A stretch of DNA of 64,000 nt from Rhizobium sp. CSW-27 (GTDB lineage Bacteria > Pseudomonadota > Alphaproteobacteria > Rhizobiales > Rhizobiaceae), in NCBI RefSeq assembly GCF_018760785.1, contig NZ_JAHHZO010000002.1:1-64000 (forward strand), given 5' to 3'. Numbering within the stretch: the first letter of the stretch is position 1; the number at the start of each line of letters is the position of its first letter. Shown piece by piece: positions 25,329 through 34,190 of this stretch. A model generated the notes under the pieces. That model was not told where the DNA came from. It was given only the letters and a program-made list of their open reading frames with translations, and searched no databases. The position numbers were made by a program, and so were the translations under genes.

Positions 25329-25862
25329 ATGAAAAAGAGATTTGCGGTAGCGCTGGCTGCATTCACGGCGCTGCAGAGCGCCGGAGTTGCCCTCGCGGCA
25401 GATGTCGTGCGGCGTCCGGGTGCAGCACCGGTGCCGGCCTATGACGATGCCAGCGGCGGTGTGCGGATCGGCTATCTGGATTGCACCATCGAAGGCGGCG
25501 TCGGCTATGTTCTCGGTTCCGCCAAGGGGGCTTCCTGCGTCTTTACCTCTGCCATCGGCAGCGAGCCGCTCGACCAGTATACCGGCGTGGTGCGCAAGAT
25601 GGGCGTCGATCTCGGCTTCACCACGCGCAGCCGGTTGATATGGGCGGTGCTCGCACCGACTGCGGGCTATCATCACGGCTCGCTGGCCGGGCTTTACCAG
25701 GGCATCACGGCCGAGGCAACGGTTGGAGCCGGTATCGGTGCAAACGTTCTGATCGGCGGCACGTCCGGCTCGATCCATCTGCAGACAGTAAGCGTCACGG
25801 GGCAGCTTGGCCTCAACGTGGCGGCAACCGGCACATCGCTGACACTGACGCCGGCCACCTGA
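25329..25862 (+). CDS. DUF992-domain exported protein
   Basis: A 177-aa protein with a clear signal peptide (MKKRFAVALAAFTALQSAG to ALA near residue 23). The mature part begins with IGYLDCTIEGGVGYVLGSAKGASCVF and ends with GTSGSIHLQTVSVTGQLGLNVAATGTSLTL, the repeated Gly-rich beta-strand pattern of DUF992, an alphaproteobacterial family of unknown role thought to be periplasmic or outer-membrane associated. Two Cys could form a disulfide. It is followed by a bidirectional terminator and stands alone. Confidence 0.85.
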   Translation: MKKRFAVALAAFTALQSAGVALAADVVRRPGAAPVPAYDDASGGVRIGYLDCTIEGGVGYVLGSAKGASCVFTSAIGSEPLDQYTGVVRKMGVDLGFTTRSRLIWAVLAPTAGYHHGSLAGLYQGITAEATVGAGIGANVLIGGTSGSIHLQTVSVTGQLGLNVAATGTSLTLTPAT

Positions 25863-25887
25863 TCGGCGTGGCCATCGGTCACTGAAC

Positions 25888-25933
25888 AGAAAAAACCGCA
25901 TCGACCACGTTCGGTCGGCGCGGTCTGTTTTTT
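25888..25933. terminator. Bidirectional rho-independent terminator
   Basis: An A run at 25890-25895, a stem with CCGC/CGACC on the left (25896-25905) and GGTCG/GCGG on the right (25913-25924), then a T run (25928-25933). It lies between two convergent genes and has a T stretch for each direction. Confidence 0.75.
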
Positions 25934-25949
25934 GACGGCAAACCTGCTG

Positions 25950-26843
25950 TCAGGCCCGTGCCTTCTGCCGCTTGCACCAGTCGACGGCCGGTTCGATGCC
26001 GCCAAGCGGGAACACATGTGCCTGCCGGATCAGGCTGTCCGGATGGCTGGCGCGGTAGCGTTCCAGCTGCGCCACCAGATCGGTTGGTTCATATGGCACC
26101 AGCAGGCGCGTGACATCGAGTGCCCGCTTCTGCAACACCTTCAGCGAAGGGCCAACGCCGCAGGAAATAGCGTATTTGATCAGCGTCTGCAGCTTGGCGG
26201 GCCCGGCAATGCCCACATGCACGGGCAGCGTGATGCCCATCGCGGCAATGCGTTCGGCCCAGCGCGTTACGCTCTCGGCGTCGAAGGCGAACTGGGTGGT
26301 GATGGCGATGCGGGCATCGGTGCGGTTCGCATAAGCCTGCTTGGTCACCAGGGCGGCATCAACGCCCGTGCTGGAACCATCGCGGTCGATGTCGCGATTG
26401 CCCTCGGGGTGGCCGGCCACATGCAGATCGGTAAAGCCCATGCGGTCGAACAGGCCGGTCTCGATCAGGTCGAGCGAACTCGTCAGGCTGCCGCGCGGCG
26501 CACTGTTGCCGCCGGCGAGCAGAAGGGCCTGACGCACATCGGCCTCCTGCCGGTAGCGCGTCAGAAGGTCTTCGAGCGCTGCGTTGCTCTCGATGGAACG
26601 TGCCGGGATATGCGGCAGGACCGGAAAGCCGTCGCGCGCCAGGCGTCGCGCCGTCGCAACCATGTCATCCAGCGGCGTGCCGTCGATATGGGCGATGTAG
26701 ACGCGCGTGCCGGAGGGCAGCAGGCTTTTGAAATCTGCAATTTTCGCCGCGGTGCGCGGCATGACTTCGATAGACCAGTGATCCAGCAGGCCGGGGCCGG
26801 CTGACGTCTCGCGATGCGGATTGCTGCGCATGTCCATGCTCAT
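25950..26843 (-). CDS. Methylenetetrahydrofolate reductase-family protein (MetF-like)
   Basis: A 297-aa TIM-barrel protein of the MetF family. Visible motifs are HWSIEVMPRTAAK at the N-terminus, QALLLAGGNSAPRG, LHVAGHPEGN and QFAFDAESVTRWAERI, the usual flavin/folate barrel segments. In this setting it should oxidise 5-methyl-tetrahydrofolate to 5,10-methylene-tetrahydrofolate, the reverse of the biosynthetic direction, as proposed for MetF partners of LigM/DesA demethylases. GGAGG precedes two possible ATG starts (26843 and 26837). A perfect palindrome ATGTATACAT lies 22 bases upstream of the start and links it to the regulon described at 28213 and 29191. Confidence 0.82.
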   Translation of the reverse strand: MSMDMRSNPHRETSAGPGLLDHWSIEVMPRTAAKIADFKSLLPSGTRVYIAHIDGTPLDDMVATARRLARDGFPVLPHIPARSIESNAALEDLLTRYRQEADVRQALLLAGGNSAPRGSLTSSLDLIETGLFDRMGFTDLHVAGHPEGNRDIDRDGSSTGVDAALVTKQAYANRTDARIAITTQFAFDAESVTRWAERIAAMGITLPVHVGIAGPAKLQTLIKYAISCGVGPSLKVLQKRALDVTRLLVPYEPTDLVAQLERYRASHPDSLIRQAHVFPLGGIEPAVDWCKRQKARA

Positions 26844-27351
26844 CCTCCATCTCTCCCGTCAAAAATGTATACATAGATTCCGTTCGGTGCCAAGCCTCTT
26901 CTCATGAAACGGCGCGTTTCAGGCATTTTTGCGGGCTCTTCATGGCGATGCACGGGCCTCGCGGCGCGTTGCCGATATTCTGATGTATTCATGGCTTGCG
27001 CCGCTGGCCTCGCTCTGGCAGTCTCCGTGGCGCGTGTTGCAGAGAGCCCGGTGGAGGAGCGGTCGAAGGCCTGTGCGTGGCGCGCGGGATAGGTGCCGGT
27101 GCGTGCGTGCCGTCGGCTGGATGAGGTGGTCGAGGTGCCGGACGAGGTCATGCGGGAACCATAGCGGCCCTCATTGTCCGACCCGCGTCTTCCGGCCCGC
27201 CTTTCTGGTCTGCCGGCGACATCTGCGGCATTTGCGACATCAATAACGGCTGGGCGGGCGTTTGCGTCACGGGTTTGCGCGCCTGCCGAGCGTCGTCAAC
27301 AGGTCTTGCGGAGGAGAGGCTGGACGCGCGCGCCGGCCCGAAGGGAGGAGC
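26844..27351. other. Divergent intergenic region of about 500 bases
   Basis: It separates the divergent MetF-like and purU genes. Apart from the operator-like palindrome at 26865-26874, I see no gene, RNA or repeat; short frames on both strands lack ribosome sites. Confidence 0.5.
26865..26874. promoter_or_regulatory. Operator-like palindrome ATGTATACAT before the MetF-like gene
   Basis: A perfect ten-base palindrome, 22 bases before the MetF-like start. The same TGTATACA core recurs before the GntR gene, the LigM-like gene and the ABC transporter operon. The GntR-family regulator encoded at 28348 is the obvious candidate binder. Confidence 0.65.
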
Positions 27352-28200
27352 ATGTCCGAATTCATCATGACGCTTCGCTGCGGCAATCGCAGCGGTATCG
27401 TGGCGGCTGTTGCCAGCCGTCTGGCGGGGCAGGGCGGCGACATTACCGAGGCCCATCAGTTCGACGATCCGGAGACCGGCATGTTCTTCATGCGCGTCGC
27501 CTTCCGGGCCGAACCGGATGCCGCCACGCTTCGCGCAGCGCTGGACGAGGAGGTGCGCCGCTTCGGTCTGGATCTGACGCTGAGGGTGGCCGGCGCGCGC
27601 CGCAAGGTGCTGCTGCTGGTTTCGCGCTTCGACCACTGCCTGGGCGACCTTCTGTACCGCACGCGGATCGGAGAGCTTGCCATGGAGCCGGTGGCGATCA
27701 TCGGCAACCATCCGCGCGAGGCCCTGAACCTGACGCTGATGGGTTCGATCCCCTATCATTACCTGCCGGTGACGGCGGCAAGCAAGCGCGAGCAGGAGGC
27801 GGCCATCCAGCGGGTGATCGAGGAAAGCGGGGCGGAACTGGTGGTGCTTGCCCGCTATATGCAGATCCTCTCCGACGAGTTTTCCGCCTGGCTCTCCGGG
27901 CGCTGCATCAACATCCACCATAGTTTTCTGCCGGGCTTCAAGGGTGCCAAGCCCTATCATCAGGCGCATCGGCGCGGCGTGAAGATGATCGGTGCCACCG
28001 CGCATTATGTCACCGGCGATCTGGATGAGGGGCCGATCATCTGCCAGGATGTCGAGCCCGTCAGTCATGCCGATACGCCGGACGATCTGGTGCGCAAGGG
28101 CCGTGATATCGAGCGCCGAGTGCTGGCGCGGGCCGTGGCCTGGCATCTGGAGGATCGCGTTCTGCTCAACAAGGACAAGACGGTCGTCTTCGCCAAGTAG
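27352..28200 (+). CDS. purU: Formyltetrahydrofolate deformylase
   Basis: A 282-aa enzyme that hydrolyses 10-formyl-tetrahydrofolate to formate and free tetrahydrofolate. An N-terminal ACT-type regulatory domain (about residues 1-80, ending [20 protein letters not shown]) is followed by the formyltransferase fold. Catalytic motifs are seen: [19 protein letters not shown] with its His, and the Asp in [20 protein letters not shown] before ATG 27352 fixes the start. Next to a MetF-like and a LigM-like gene it should regenerate tetrahydrofolate and dispose of methyl carbon as formate, rather than serve purine synthesis. Confidence 0.92.
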   Translation: MSEFIMTLRCGNRSGIVAAVASRLAGQGGDITEAHQFDDPETGMFFMRVAFRAEPDAATLRAALDEEVRRFGLDLTLRVAGARRKVLLLVSRFDHCLGDLLYRTRIGELAMEPVAIIGNHPREALNLTLMGSIPYHYLPVTAASKREQEAAIQRVIEESGAELVVLARYMQILSDEFSAWLSGRCINIHHSFLPGFKGAKPYHQAHRRGVKMIGATAHYVTGDLDEGPIICQDVEPVSHADTPDDLVRKGRDIERRVLARAVAWHLEDRVLLNKDKTVVFAK

Positions 28201-28212
28201 GCGTTGCAGTGC

Positions 28213-28222
28213 CTGTATACAG
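28213..28222. promoter_or_regulatory. Operator-like palindrome CTGTATACAG before the GntR gene
   Basis: A perfect ten-base palindrome 12 bases after the purU stop, in the leader of the GntR-family gene. Position suggests autoregulation. It shares the TGTATACA core with three other promoters of this module. Confidence 0.65.
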
Positions 28223-28347
28223 CCTTCCCGTCCCGCTGCCGGCTTGCGGATCGCCCTGCGTTGATTGTTCTTGTCTTTCGGGACATGCTGTGGATACAGC
28301 AATGCATGGCCGGCGGTGGGTGTCCGGCTGATATGGGGCAAGGCTTG

Positions 28348-29082
28348 ATGCGGCAGATGGAAGCGGCCACGCATGGCCGACGCGCGGTCATCGAATTGCG
28401 GGAACGGATTTTGAGCGGCGAGCTGCAGGGCGGCACCCGCCTGTTCGAAGTGCCGCTCGCAGAACTGCTGGAGATTTCCCGCACGCCGGTGCGCGAGGCG
28501 CTGTCGCGTCTGGCCGAGGAAGGCCTGCTTGACCGCCTGCCGAATGGCGGCTTCGTGGTGCGCCGCTTCGGCATTGCCGATGTGGTCGATTCGATCGAGG
28601 TGCGCGGCGTGATGGAAGGCATGGCGGCGCGCCTTGCGGCCGAGCGTGGTGTCGCACCGGATCTGCTCGCCGAGATCAAACAGACCGTGGCGCGGCTGGA
28701 TCTTTGCTTCGGCGAAGAGCCGGATGATGTGGATTTCGACGTCTATGCCGATCTGAACGCCGAATTTCACCGGCAGATGGCGGCCCTTGCCGGCAGCGAT
28801 GTGATCCGCCGCGAGGTGGAGCGTGCCAGCGCCTTGCCTTTTGCCTCGCCCTCTGCCTTTCTGCCGAACAAGTCGAACATCGCGGCCTTCCGTCGCTCGC
28901 TGAGGACCGCGCAGGACCAGCACCGGGCGATCGTGCGCGCCATCGAGAACCGCGAGGGCAGTCGCGCCGAGGCAATCGCGCGCGAGCATGCCCGCACCGC
29001 CCGCAACAATCTGGAATATATCCTGCAGGAAGAACCGTCCCTTCTGGAAAAGGTGAAGGTTCTGGCGCTGCTGCAGGACTGA
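28348..29082 (+). CDS. GntR-family transcriptional regulator with FCD domain
   Basis: A 244-aa regulator. The winged helix-turn-helix lies at about residues 8-75 (RRAVIELRERILSGELQGG, then EISRTPVREALSRLAEEGL), and the ligand-binding FCD helices follow (VRGVMEGMAARLAAERGV, DLNAEFHRQMAAL, and a late AIARE-HARTARNNLE stretch). I chose ATG 28348, after AAGG; upstream in-frame ATG codons exist, but the operator at 28213 lies within that extension. It sits between purU and the LigM-like gene and is the likely sensor of the aromatic substrate or product. Confidence 0.85.
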   Translation: MRQMEAATHGRRAVIELRERILSGELQGGTRLFEVPLAELLEISRTPVREALSRLAEEGLLDRLPNGGFVVRRFGIADVVDSIEVRGVMEGMAARLAAERGVAPDLLAEIKQTVARLDLCFGEEPDDVDFDVYADLNAEFHRQMAALAGSDVIRREVERASALPFASPSAFLPNKSNIAAFRRSLRTAQDQHRAIVRAIENREGSRAEAIAREHARTARNNLEYILQEEPSLLEKVKVLALLQD

Positions 29083-29190
29083 GCTTTTCCATCGACAGCC
29101 TGACACCTGTGCCCGACAGTGCGCGCGCTGCGGCGGCGTCCTGCATTTTTGCAAATTTTGGGCTTGAAAATTTTGCCTCGCCGTCGTTCT

Positions 29191-29200
29191 GTGTATACAT
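29191..29200. promoter_or_regulatory. Operator-like site GTGTATACAT before the LigM-like gene
   Basis: TGTATACA core at 29192-29199, 32 bases before the demethylase start. A second, partial copy (ATGTATAC, 29311-29318) lies inside the coding region about 80 bases in. Confidence 0.6.
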
Positions 29201-29231
29201 GGAATTCATCATCATGGGAGGAGGCCCAGAA

Positions 29232-30644
29232 ATGGTTTCGAGTTTAAGCAGCGTTTTGGCGGGTTCGAAGAATGCGGTGGAGCTTCTGCGCCATTCGCGT
29301 ACGGGCATGTATGTATACCCGGTGGTGGCGCCGGAATTCAGCAACTGGCGCACCGAACAGGCGGCCTGGCGTCATTCCGCAGTGCTGTTCGATCAGTCGC
29401 ACCATATGGACGAACTGATCGTCGAAGGGCCGGATGCGGAGAAGTTTCTCTCCCATCACGGCATCAATTCCTTCTCGAATTTCGGTCTCAACCGCGCCAA
29501 GCACTTCGTTCCGGTCACGCCGAACGGCCATGTGATCGGTGACCACATCATCTTCCGCGAACGGGAAGACAAGTTCATCCTGGTCGGCCGTGCGCCTACT
29601 TCCAACTGGCTGATGTTCTGCGCGGCCTATGGAAACTGGAACGTGCGCATCAAGCACGATCCGCGTTCACCGTCGCGGCCGGAAGGCGAGCGCGTGCTGC
29701 GCACCCATTACCGCTACCAGATCCAGGGTCCGGAAGCGCCGAAGATCTTCGAGAAGATGAATGGTGGCCCCATTCAGGAGATCAAGTTCTTCCATGTCGA
29801 CTGGATCAATGTCGGCTCCAAGAAGGTTCAGGCGCTGCGCCACGGCATGTCCGGCGCGCCGGGCCTTGAAATCTGGGGTCCCTACGAGGACAAGAGCTAC
29901 ATTCTTTCGTGCATTCTGGAAGCCGCCCGGGATGCGGGCGTCGATCTGGTGCGTTGCGGCAGCCGCGCCTATTCCACCAACACGCTGGAAAGCGGCTGGA
30001 TTCCCTCGCCGCTGCCGGGCATCTACACCGGCGACGGCATGCTGGCCGCCTATCGCGACTGGCTGGGCGCCGATAGTTACGAGGCCATGGGCTCGATCGG
30101 TGGAAGCTTCGTCTCCGACAATATCGAGGACTATTACGTCAACCCGTTCGAACTCGGCTATGACTTCTACATTGGCTGGAAGAAGGAGGATTTCATCGGC
30201 AAGGCGGCGCTGGAAAAGATGAAGGGCGCCAACAACCGCAAGAAGGTGACCTTCGAGTGGAATGCCGAGGATGTCGTCGAGGTGATCGCGTCTGCGTTCC
30301 GGCCGGGCGAGGATCACTACAAGTGGATCGACTTCCCGCAGCCGAACTATGCGTCCACCAGCGCGGACCTCATCCTGCGCGATGGCAAGAAGGTCGGCAT
30401 GTCGATGTTCAACGGCTATTCCTATAACGAGCGCTGCGTGCTGTCGCTCGGCGTCGTCGATGCCGACGTGCAGGAAGGCGAGGTGCTGACGCTGGTCTGG
30501 GGCGAGCCGGATGGCGGTTCGGGCAAGACTTCCGTCGAGCGGCACAAGCAGGCGGAAATCCGCGTGCGCGTTTCGCCGACCCCTTACGCCCGCGAGGCCC
30601 GCGAAAACTACGCCGACAGCTGGCGAACCAAGCGCGGCGCCTGA
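29232..30644 (+). CDS. Tetrahydrofolate-dependent aromatic O-demethylase, LigM/DesA type (aminomethyltransferase fold)
   Basis: A 470-aa GcvT-fold protein, close to the length of Sphingobium LigM. The N-terminal region VYPVVAPEFSNWRTEQAAWR followed by SAVLFDQSHHMDELI, the motif VGRAPTSNWLMF, and GAPGLEIWGPYE and SGWIPSPLPGIYTGD are features I associate with LigM (vanillate/3-O-methylgallate) and DesA (syringate) demethylases. The reaction should move a methyl group from an aromatic methyl ether to tetrahydrofolate. GGGAGGAGG at 29216-29223 and ATG 29232 define the start. The MetF-like and PurU genes beside it complete the one-carbon route. The exact substrate is not determined; glycine-betaine- or DMSP-type relatives are less likely. 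Confidence 0.82.
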   Translation: MVSSLSSVLAGSKNAVELLRHSRTGMYVYPVVAPEFSNWRTEQAAWRHSAVLFDQSHHMDELIVEGPDAEKFLSHHGINSFSNFGLNRAKHFVPVTPNGHVIGDHIIFREREDKFILVGRAPTSNWLMFCAAYGNWNVRIKHDPRSPSRPEGERVLRTHYRYQIQGPEAPKIFEKMNGGPIQEIKFFHVDWINVGSKKVQALRHGMSGAPGLEIWGPYEDKSYILSCILEAARDAGVDLVRCGSRAYSTNTLESGWIPSPLPGIYTGDGMLAAYRDWLGADSYEAMGSIGGSFVSDNIEDYYVNPFELGYDFYIGWKKEDFIGKAALEKMKGANNRKKVTFEWNAEDVVEVIASAFRPGEDHYKWIDFPQPNYASTSADLILRDGKKVGMSMFNGYSYNERCVLSLGVVDADVQEGEVLTLVWGEPDGGSGKTSVERHKQAEIRVRVSPTPYAREARENYADSWRTKRGA

Positions 30645-30758
30645 TCGGCCGTCCGGCCGTGCCTGCCCGGATCGGAAGGATGCGGGCAGGCTGGAAGACG
30701 TCCCGGTCGGTGTTTGGCCGACGTACGCGGCGTTCCCTTGCCTGCCAGATCCCATCGG

Positions 30759-30780
30759 ACGGCGCCTTGGCGGGCGCCGT
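30759..30780. terminator. Hairpin between the LigM-like gene and the transporter operon end
   Basis: ACGGCGCC at 30759-30766 pairs with GGCGCCGT at 30773-30780 around a six-base loop, followed on the plus strand by TCGTGTTT. It lies between convergent transcription units and may serve either. Confidence 0.5.
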
Positions 30781-30813
30781 TCGTGTTTGTGCACAGGGAA
30801 GGGGGCGGAGGTG

Positions 30814-31512
30814 TCAGACGGACAGCAGCGCGTCCAGTTCGGCAGGCTGCGAAAGCAGGGCATCGGAGGCGGCGTGCAGGGCAATCATGCCGCGGTTCAG
30901 CACGATGGCCTCGTCGGTCAATGGCAGGATCTTGCGGGCCTTCTGCTCCACGATGATGGCGGACAGGCCCTCGCCGGTAACGATGCGGCGTAGCGCCGCC
31001 AGCAATTCGTCGACGATGATCGGTGCAAGGCCTTCCAGCGGCTCGTCCAGCAGCAGCAGGCGCGGGTTCAGCATCAGCGCGCGGCCGACCGCCAGCATCT
31101 GCTGCTCGCCGCCGGAAAGCTGGTTGCCGAGGTTGCGCCGCCGTTCCTGAAGGCGCGGGAACATCTGGTAGACGGCAGACAGGTCCCAGCGGCCGGACCG
31201 GGCGGCGGCCGTCAGGTTTTCCTCCACCGTCAGCGAGGCGAAGATGTTGCGCTCCTGCGGCACCCAGCCGATGCCGCGCGCCGCCCGCTGTTCGGCGCGC
31301 ATCCGGGTGATCTCGCCGCCGCCGAGGTGAATGCGGCCCGCATGATGGGTGGTGACGCCGACCAGCGTGTTGAGGAGCGTCGTCTTGCCGGCGCCATTGC
31401 GGCCAAGCAGCGCCAGCGACCGGCCTTCTGCGAGCGAGAGGTCGATGCGGTGCAGCACCTGCGCTTCGCCATAGCCGGCCACCAGCTGTTCGACGCGGAG
31501 CAATTCACTCAT
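30814..31512 (-). CDS. Branched-chain-type ABC transporter ATPase (LivF-like)
   Basis: A 232-aa nucleotide-binding subunit. Walker A is GRNGAGKTTLLN (near residues 37-48), the signature is LSGGEQQMLAVGRAL near 133 and Walker B is LLLLDEPLEGL. The short length and LEGLAP after the Walker B Glu are typical of LivF. Its ATG overlaps the LivG-like stop by four bases. It is the last gene of a five-gene importer operon that runs leftward from 35360. Confidence 0.9.
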   Translation of the reverse strand: MSELLRVEQLVAGYGEAQVLHRIDLSLAEGRSLALLGRNGAGKTTLLNTLVGVTTHHAGRIHLGGGEITRMRAEQRAARGIGWVPQERNIFASLTVEENLTAAARSGRWDLSAVYQMFPRLQERRRNLGNQLSGGEQQMLAVGRALMLNPRLLLLDEPLEGLAPIIVDELLAALRRIVTGEGLSAIIVEQKARKILPLTDEAIVLNRGMIALHAASDALLSQPAELDALLSV

Positions 31513-32255
31513 GCGGCATCTCCCAGATAGATCGCCTTGACCTGCGGATCGCCGGAAATCTCTTCGACGGTGCCTTCCGCAAACAGCCGTCCGGCCGCCA
31601 GCACCGAAATACGGTCGGCGAAGGAAAAGACGAGATCCATGTCATGTTCGATCAGGAGAACGGTGACATCGGAAGGAAGTGCGCGGACGATGGCAAGAAC
31701 CTCGTGGCGGTCCTCCTCCGGCACGCCGGCCGCCGGCTCGTCCAGCAGCAGCACCTTCGGCTGAAGGGCAATCGCAAGGGCGATTTCCAGGAGGCGCTGC
31801 TTGCCATAGGGCAGGTCGCGGGTCGGCAGGCACATGACATCGGCCAGCCGGAACCGCTCCAGCAATGCGGCGGCCTCTTCGCTGACGGTGCGGTCGGCGA
31901 AGAGCGGCCGGAACAGGCGGCTGCCATGCCCCATGCGTTCGCCGACCGCCAGCATCACGGATTCGAGCGGTGTGAGATCGTTGAACAGCTGGTTGATCTG
32001 GAAGGTGCGGGCAATGCCCTTGCGCACCCGCGCGAAGGGCGTGGTGTCGGTGATGTCCTCGCCCGAAAGGAGGATGCGTCCGCCGCTTGGCGTCAGCGCT
32101 CCGGTCAGCAGGTTGATCAGCGTGGTCTTGCCGGCGCCGTTCGGGCCGATCAGCGCATGGCGGGCGCCCGGACGCACGCTGAGCGAGACCTCGTTGGTGA
32201 CGATCAACCCGCCGAAGCGCTTGACGAGCATCTGCGTTTCGAGTGCCGGTGTCAT
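31509..32255 (-). CDS. Branched-chain-type ABC transporter ATPase (LivG-like)
   Basis: A 248-aa nucleotide-binding subunit with Walker A GPNGAGKTTLINLLTG, a signature region that reads LPYGKQRLLEIALAI in place of LSGGQ (as is usual for LivG), and Walker B VLLLDEPAAGV. ATG 32255 overlaps the LivM-like stop by four bases. It pairs with the LivF-like ATPase to power uptake through the LivH/LivM-like channel. Confidence 0.9.
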   Translation of the reverse strand: MTPALETQMLVKRFGGLIVTNEVSLSVRPGARHALIGPNGAGKTTLINLLTGALTPSGGRILLSGEDITDTTPFARVRKGIARTFQINQLFNDLTPLESVMLAVGERMGHGSRLFRPLFADRTVSEEAAALLERFRLADVMCLPTRDLPYGKQRLLEIALAIALQPKVLLLDEPAAGVPEEDRHEVLAIVRALPSDVTVLLIEHDMDLVFSFADRISVLAAGRLFAEGTVEEISGDPQVKAIYLGDAA

Positions 32256-33283
32256 CGGCTGTCCTCCGAGAGCGGAACCGCCTTCTCGCCTGCCCGTCCG
32301 GGCAGACGAGACCGGACAAGGGCAATGGCGCGGGCCGGATGCAGCCGGTCACGGCCGATCACCACCAGCGCCACGAGGATCAGGCCGATCCAGAACATCC
32401 AGTATTGCGGTGTGACGACCGACAGCCAGGCGCGCAGCAGGGTGAAGATCACCGCGCCGACGATGCCGCCATAGAGATAGCCGACGCCGCCCAGCACCAG
32501 CACCAGCAGAACGTCGGCCGAGCGGTGGAAGGCCAGGACATCGGGTGACACGAAGCTGGTGGTCTGGGTCAGCAGCGCCCCGGCCATGCCGGCATAGAGC
32601 GCCGATATGGTGTAGATGATGACGATGCGCCTGTTGGGGGCAATACCCAGCATGGCGGCGCGGCGGCTGTTGCGCTTGATCGCCTTCAGCGAAAGGCCGA
32701 AGGGTGAATGGACGATGCGGCGGGCCACAAGCAGCAGGATGAACAGCACCGCCAGGCAATACAGATAGCCGGTGCGACCCCAGAGATCGAATTCGAAGGT
32801 GCCGGCGATCGGCTCCAGCAGGATGCCGCTCAGGCCATCGGCGCCGCCGGTCAGCCAGGCGGCCTGGTTGGCACCTTCGGCCAGCAGCATGCTGACGCCG
32901 AAGGTGGTCATCAGGCGGGTCAGATCGCTGCCGCGCAGCACGAGGAAGCTGGTGGCAAGCCCGAGCAGCCCCGCCACCACCGCAGAGACAGCAAGGCCCG
33001 TCAGCGGTTCGGCCGAGACATGCAGCGAGAAGAGGCCAGCCGTATAGGCGCCGACGCCGAAGAATGCGGCGTGGCCGAGCGACAGGATGCCGGCGTAGCC
33101 GACGATCAGGTCCAGCGACAGCGCAAACAGGGCGAGGATGGCGATCTCGCTCAGCAGCAACTGCTGCGAGGGGAACAGGAAGGCTGCGGCAAGCGCCAGG
33201 CACCAGAGCCCGGCCTCCAGCGGGGTCCAGGCGGCCTTGCGCCGCAGAAATGCGGCGGCGATCTGCGAATGCGGTGCGCTCAC
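32252..33283 (-). CDS. Branched-chain-type ABC transporter permease (LivM-like)
   Basis: A 343-aa membrane protein with about nine hydrophobic segments. The conserved permease motifs GYAGILSLGHAAFFGVGAYT (near residue 65) and IKRNSRRAAMLGI (near 208, the ATPase contact loop) identify LivM. The start overlaps the LivH-like stop by four bases, consistent with coupled translation. Confidence 0.9.
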   Translation of the reverse strand: MSAPHSQIAAAFLRRKAAWTPLEAGLWCLALAAAFLFPSQQLLLSEIAILALFALSLDLIVGYAGILSLGHAAFFGVGAYTAGLFSLHVSAEPLTGLAVSAVVAGLLGLATSFLVLRGSDLTRLMTTFGVSMLLAEGANQAAWLTGGADGLSGILLEPIAGTFEFDLWGRTGYLYCLAVLFILLLVARRIVHSPFGLSLKAIKRNSRRAAMLGIAPNRRIVIIYTISALYAGMAGALLTQTTSFVSPDVLAFHRSADVLLVLVLGGVGYLYGGIVGAVIFTLLRAWLSVVTPQYWMFWIGLILVALVVIGRDRLHPARAIALVRSRLPGRAGEKAVPLSEDSR

Positions 33284-34140
33284 TTGCCGCCCTCCCGGGT
33301 GAACAGGCCATGCGGGCGCAGGATCAGGAAGGCGATCATGACGGCATAGATGATGAAGGCGCCGAGCGAGGGCAGGTAATATTTTCCGGCCACATCCGCG
33401 ACGCCGAGCAACAGCGCCGCCAGGAAGGGGCCGGTGATCGAGGAGGTTCCGCCGATCGTCACCACGATCATGAAATAGATGAGGTATTTCAGCGGGAAGT
33501 TCGGGTCGAGACCCAGGAGCTCCACGCCGAGCGCGCCGCCGAGCCCGGCGAGACCGGATCCGAGCGCGAAGGTCAGCACGAAGATCCGCGACACGTTGAT
33601 GCCAAGGCCGCGGGCCACGCGCCCGTCATCCACGGCGGCCCGCAGCTGGCTGCCGATGCGGGTGCGGGTGAGCGTCAGCTGCAGGGCAAGGGTGAGGAGC
33701 GCGCAGAGGATGATGATGAACAGCCGGTAGCGGCCGATGCCGACGCCGAACAGCGAGAAGCGGCCCGAGAGTTCCGGCGGCAGCGAGATCAACTGCTGCT
33801 GGCCGCCCATGAAGTAATCGATGCCGGCGACAGCCATGAAGACGAGACCGATGGAGAACAGCACCTGATCGAGATGTGGGGCGGCATAGAGCCGCCGGTA
33901 GAGCGTCACCTCCAGCGCCGCGCCCAGCAGGGCTGCTGCGAGGAAGGCGGCCGGCAGGCTCCAGTAGAAGGAGAGGCCGTAGCGGTTCATCATCACCACG
34001 GTCACATAGCCGCCGGCCATGGCAAACGCGCCATGCGCCAGGTTGACGAAATTCATCAGACCCAGCGTCACGGCAAGCCCGCACGCCAGAACGAACAGCA
34101 GCATGCCATAGGCAATGCCGTCGAACAGGATTGTCAGCAT
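33280..34140 (-). CDS. Branched-chain-type ABC transporter permease (LivH-like)
   Basis: A 286-aa membrane protein with about eight hydrophobic segments. LMNFVNLAHGAFAMAGGYV near residue 28 and GSQLRAAVDDGRVARGLGI near 167 are the usual LivH motifs. It follows the binding-protein gene after a 50-base gap and precedes livM in the standard order. Confidence 0.9.
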   Translation of the reverse strand: MLTILFDGIAYGMLLFVLACGLAVTLGLMNFVNLAHGAFAMAGGYVTVVMMNRYGLSFYWSLPAAFLAAALLGAALEVTLYRRLYAAPHLDQVLFSIGLVFMAVAGIDYFMGGQQQLISLPPELSGRFSLFGVGIGRYRLFIIILCALLTLALQLTLTRTRIGSQLRAAVDDGRVARGLGINVSRIFVLTFALGSGLAGLGGALGVELLGLDPNFPLKYLIYFMIVVTIGGTSSITGPFLAALLLGVADVAGKYYLPSLGAFIIYAVMIAFLILRPHGLFTREGGK

Positions 34141-34190
34141 CGGTCCTCCCGGTGCCGGGAAGGCCCGGCACCCCTGCCTTGCCTGAACGG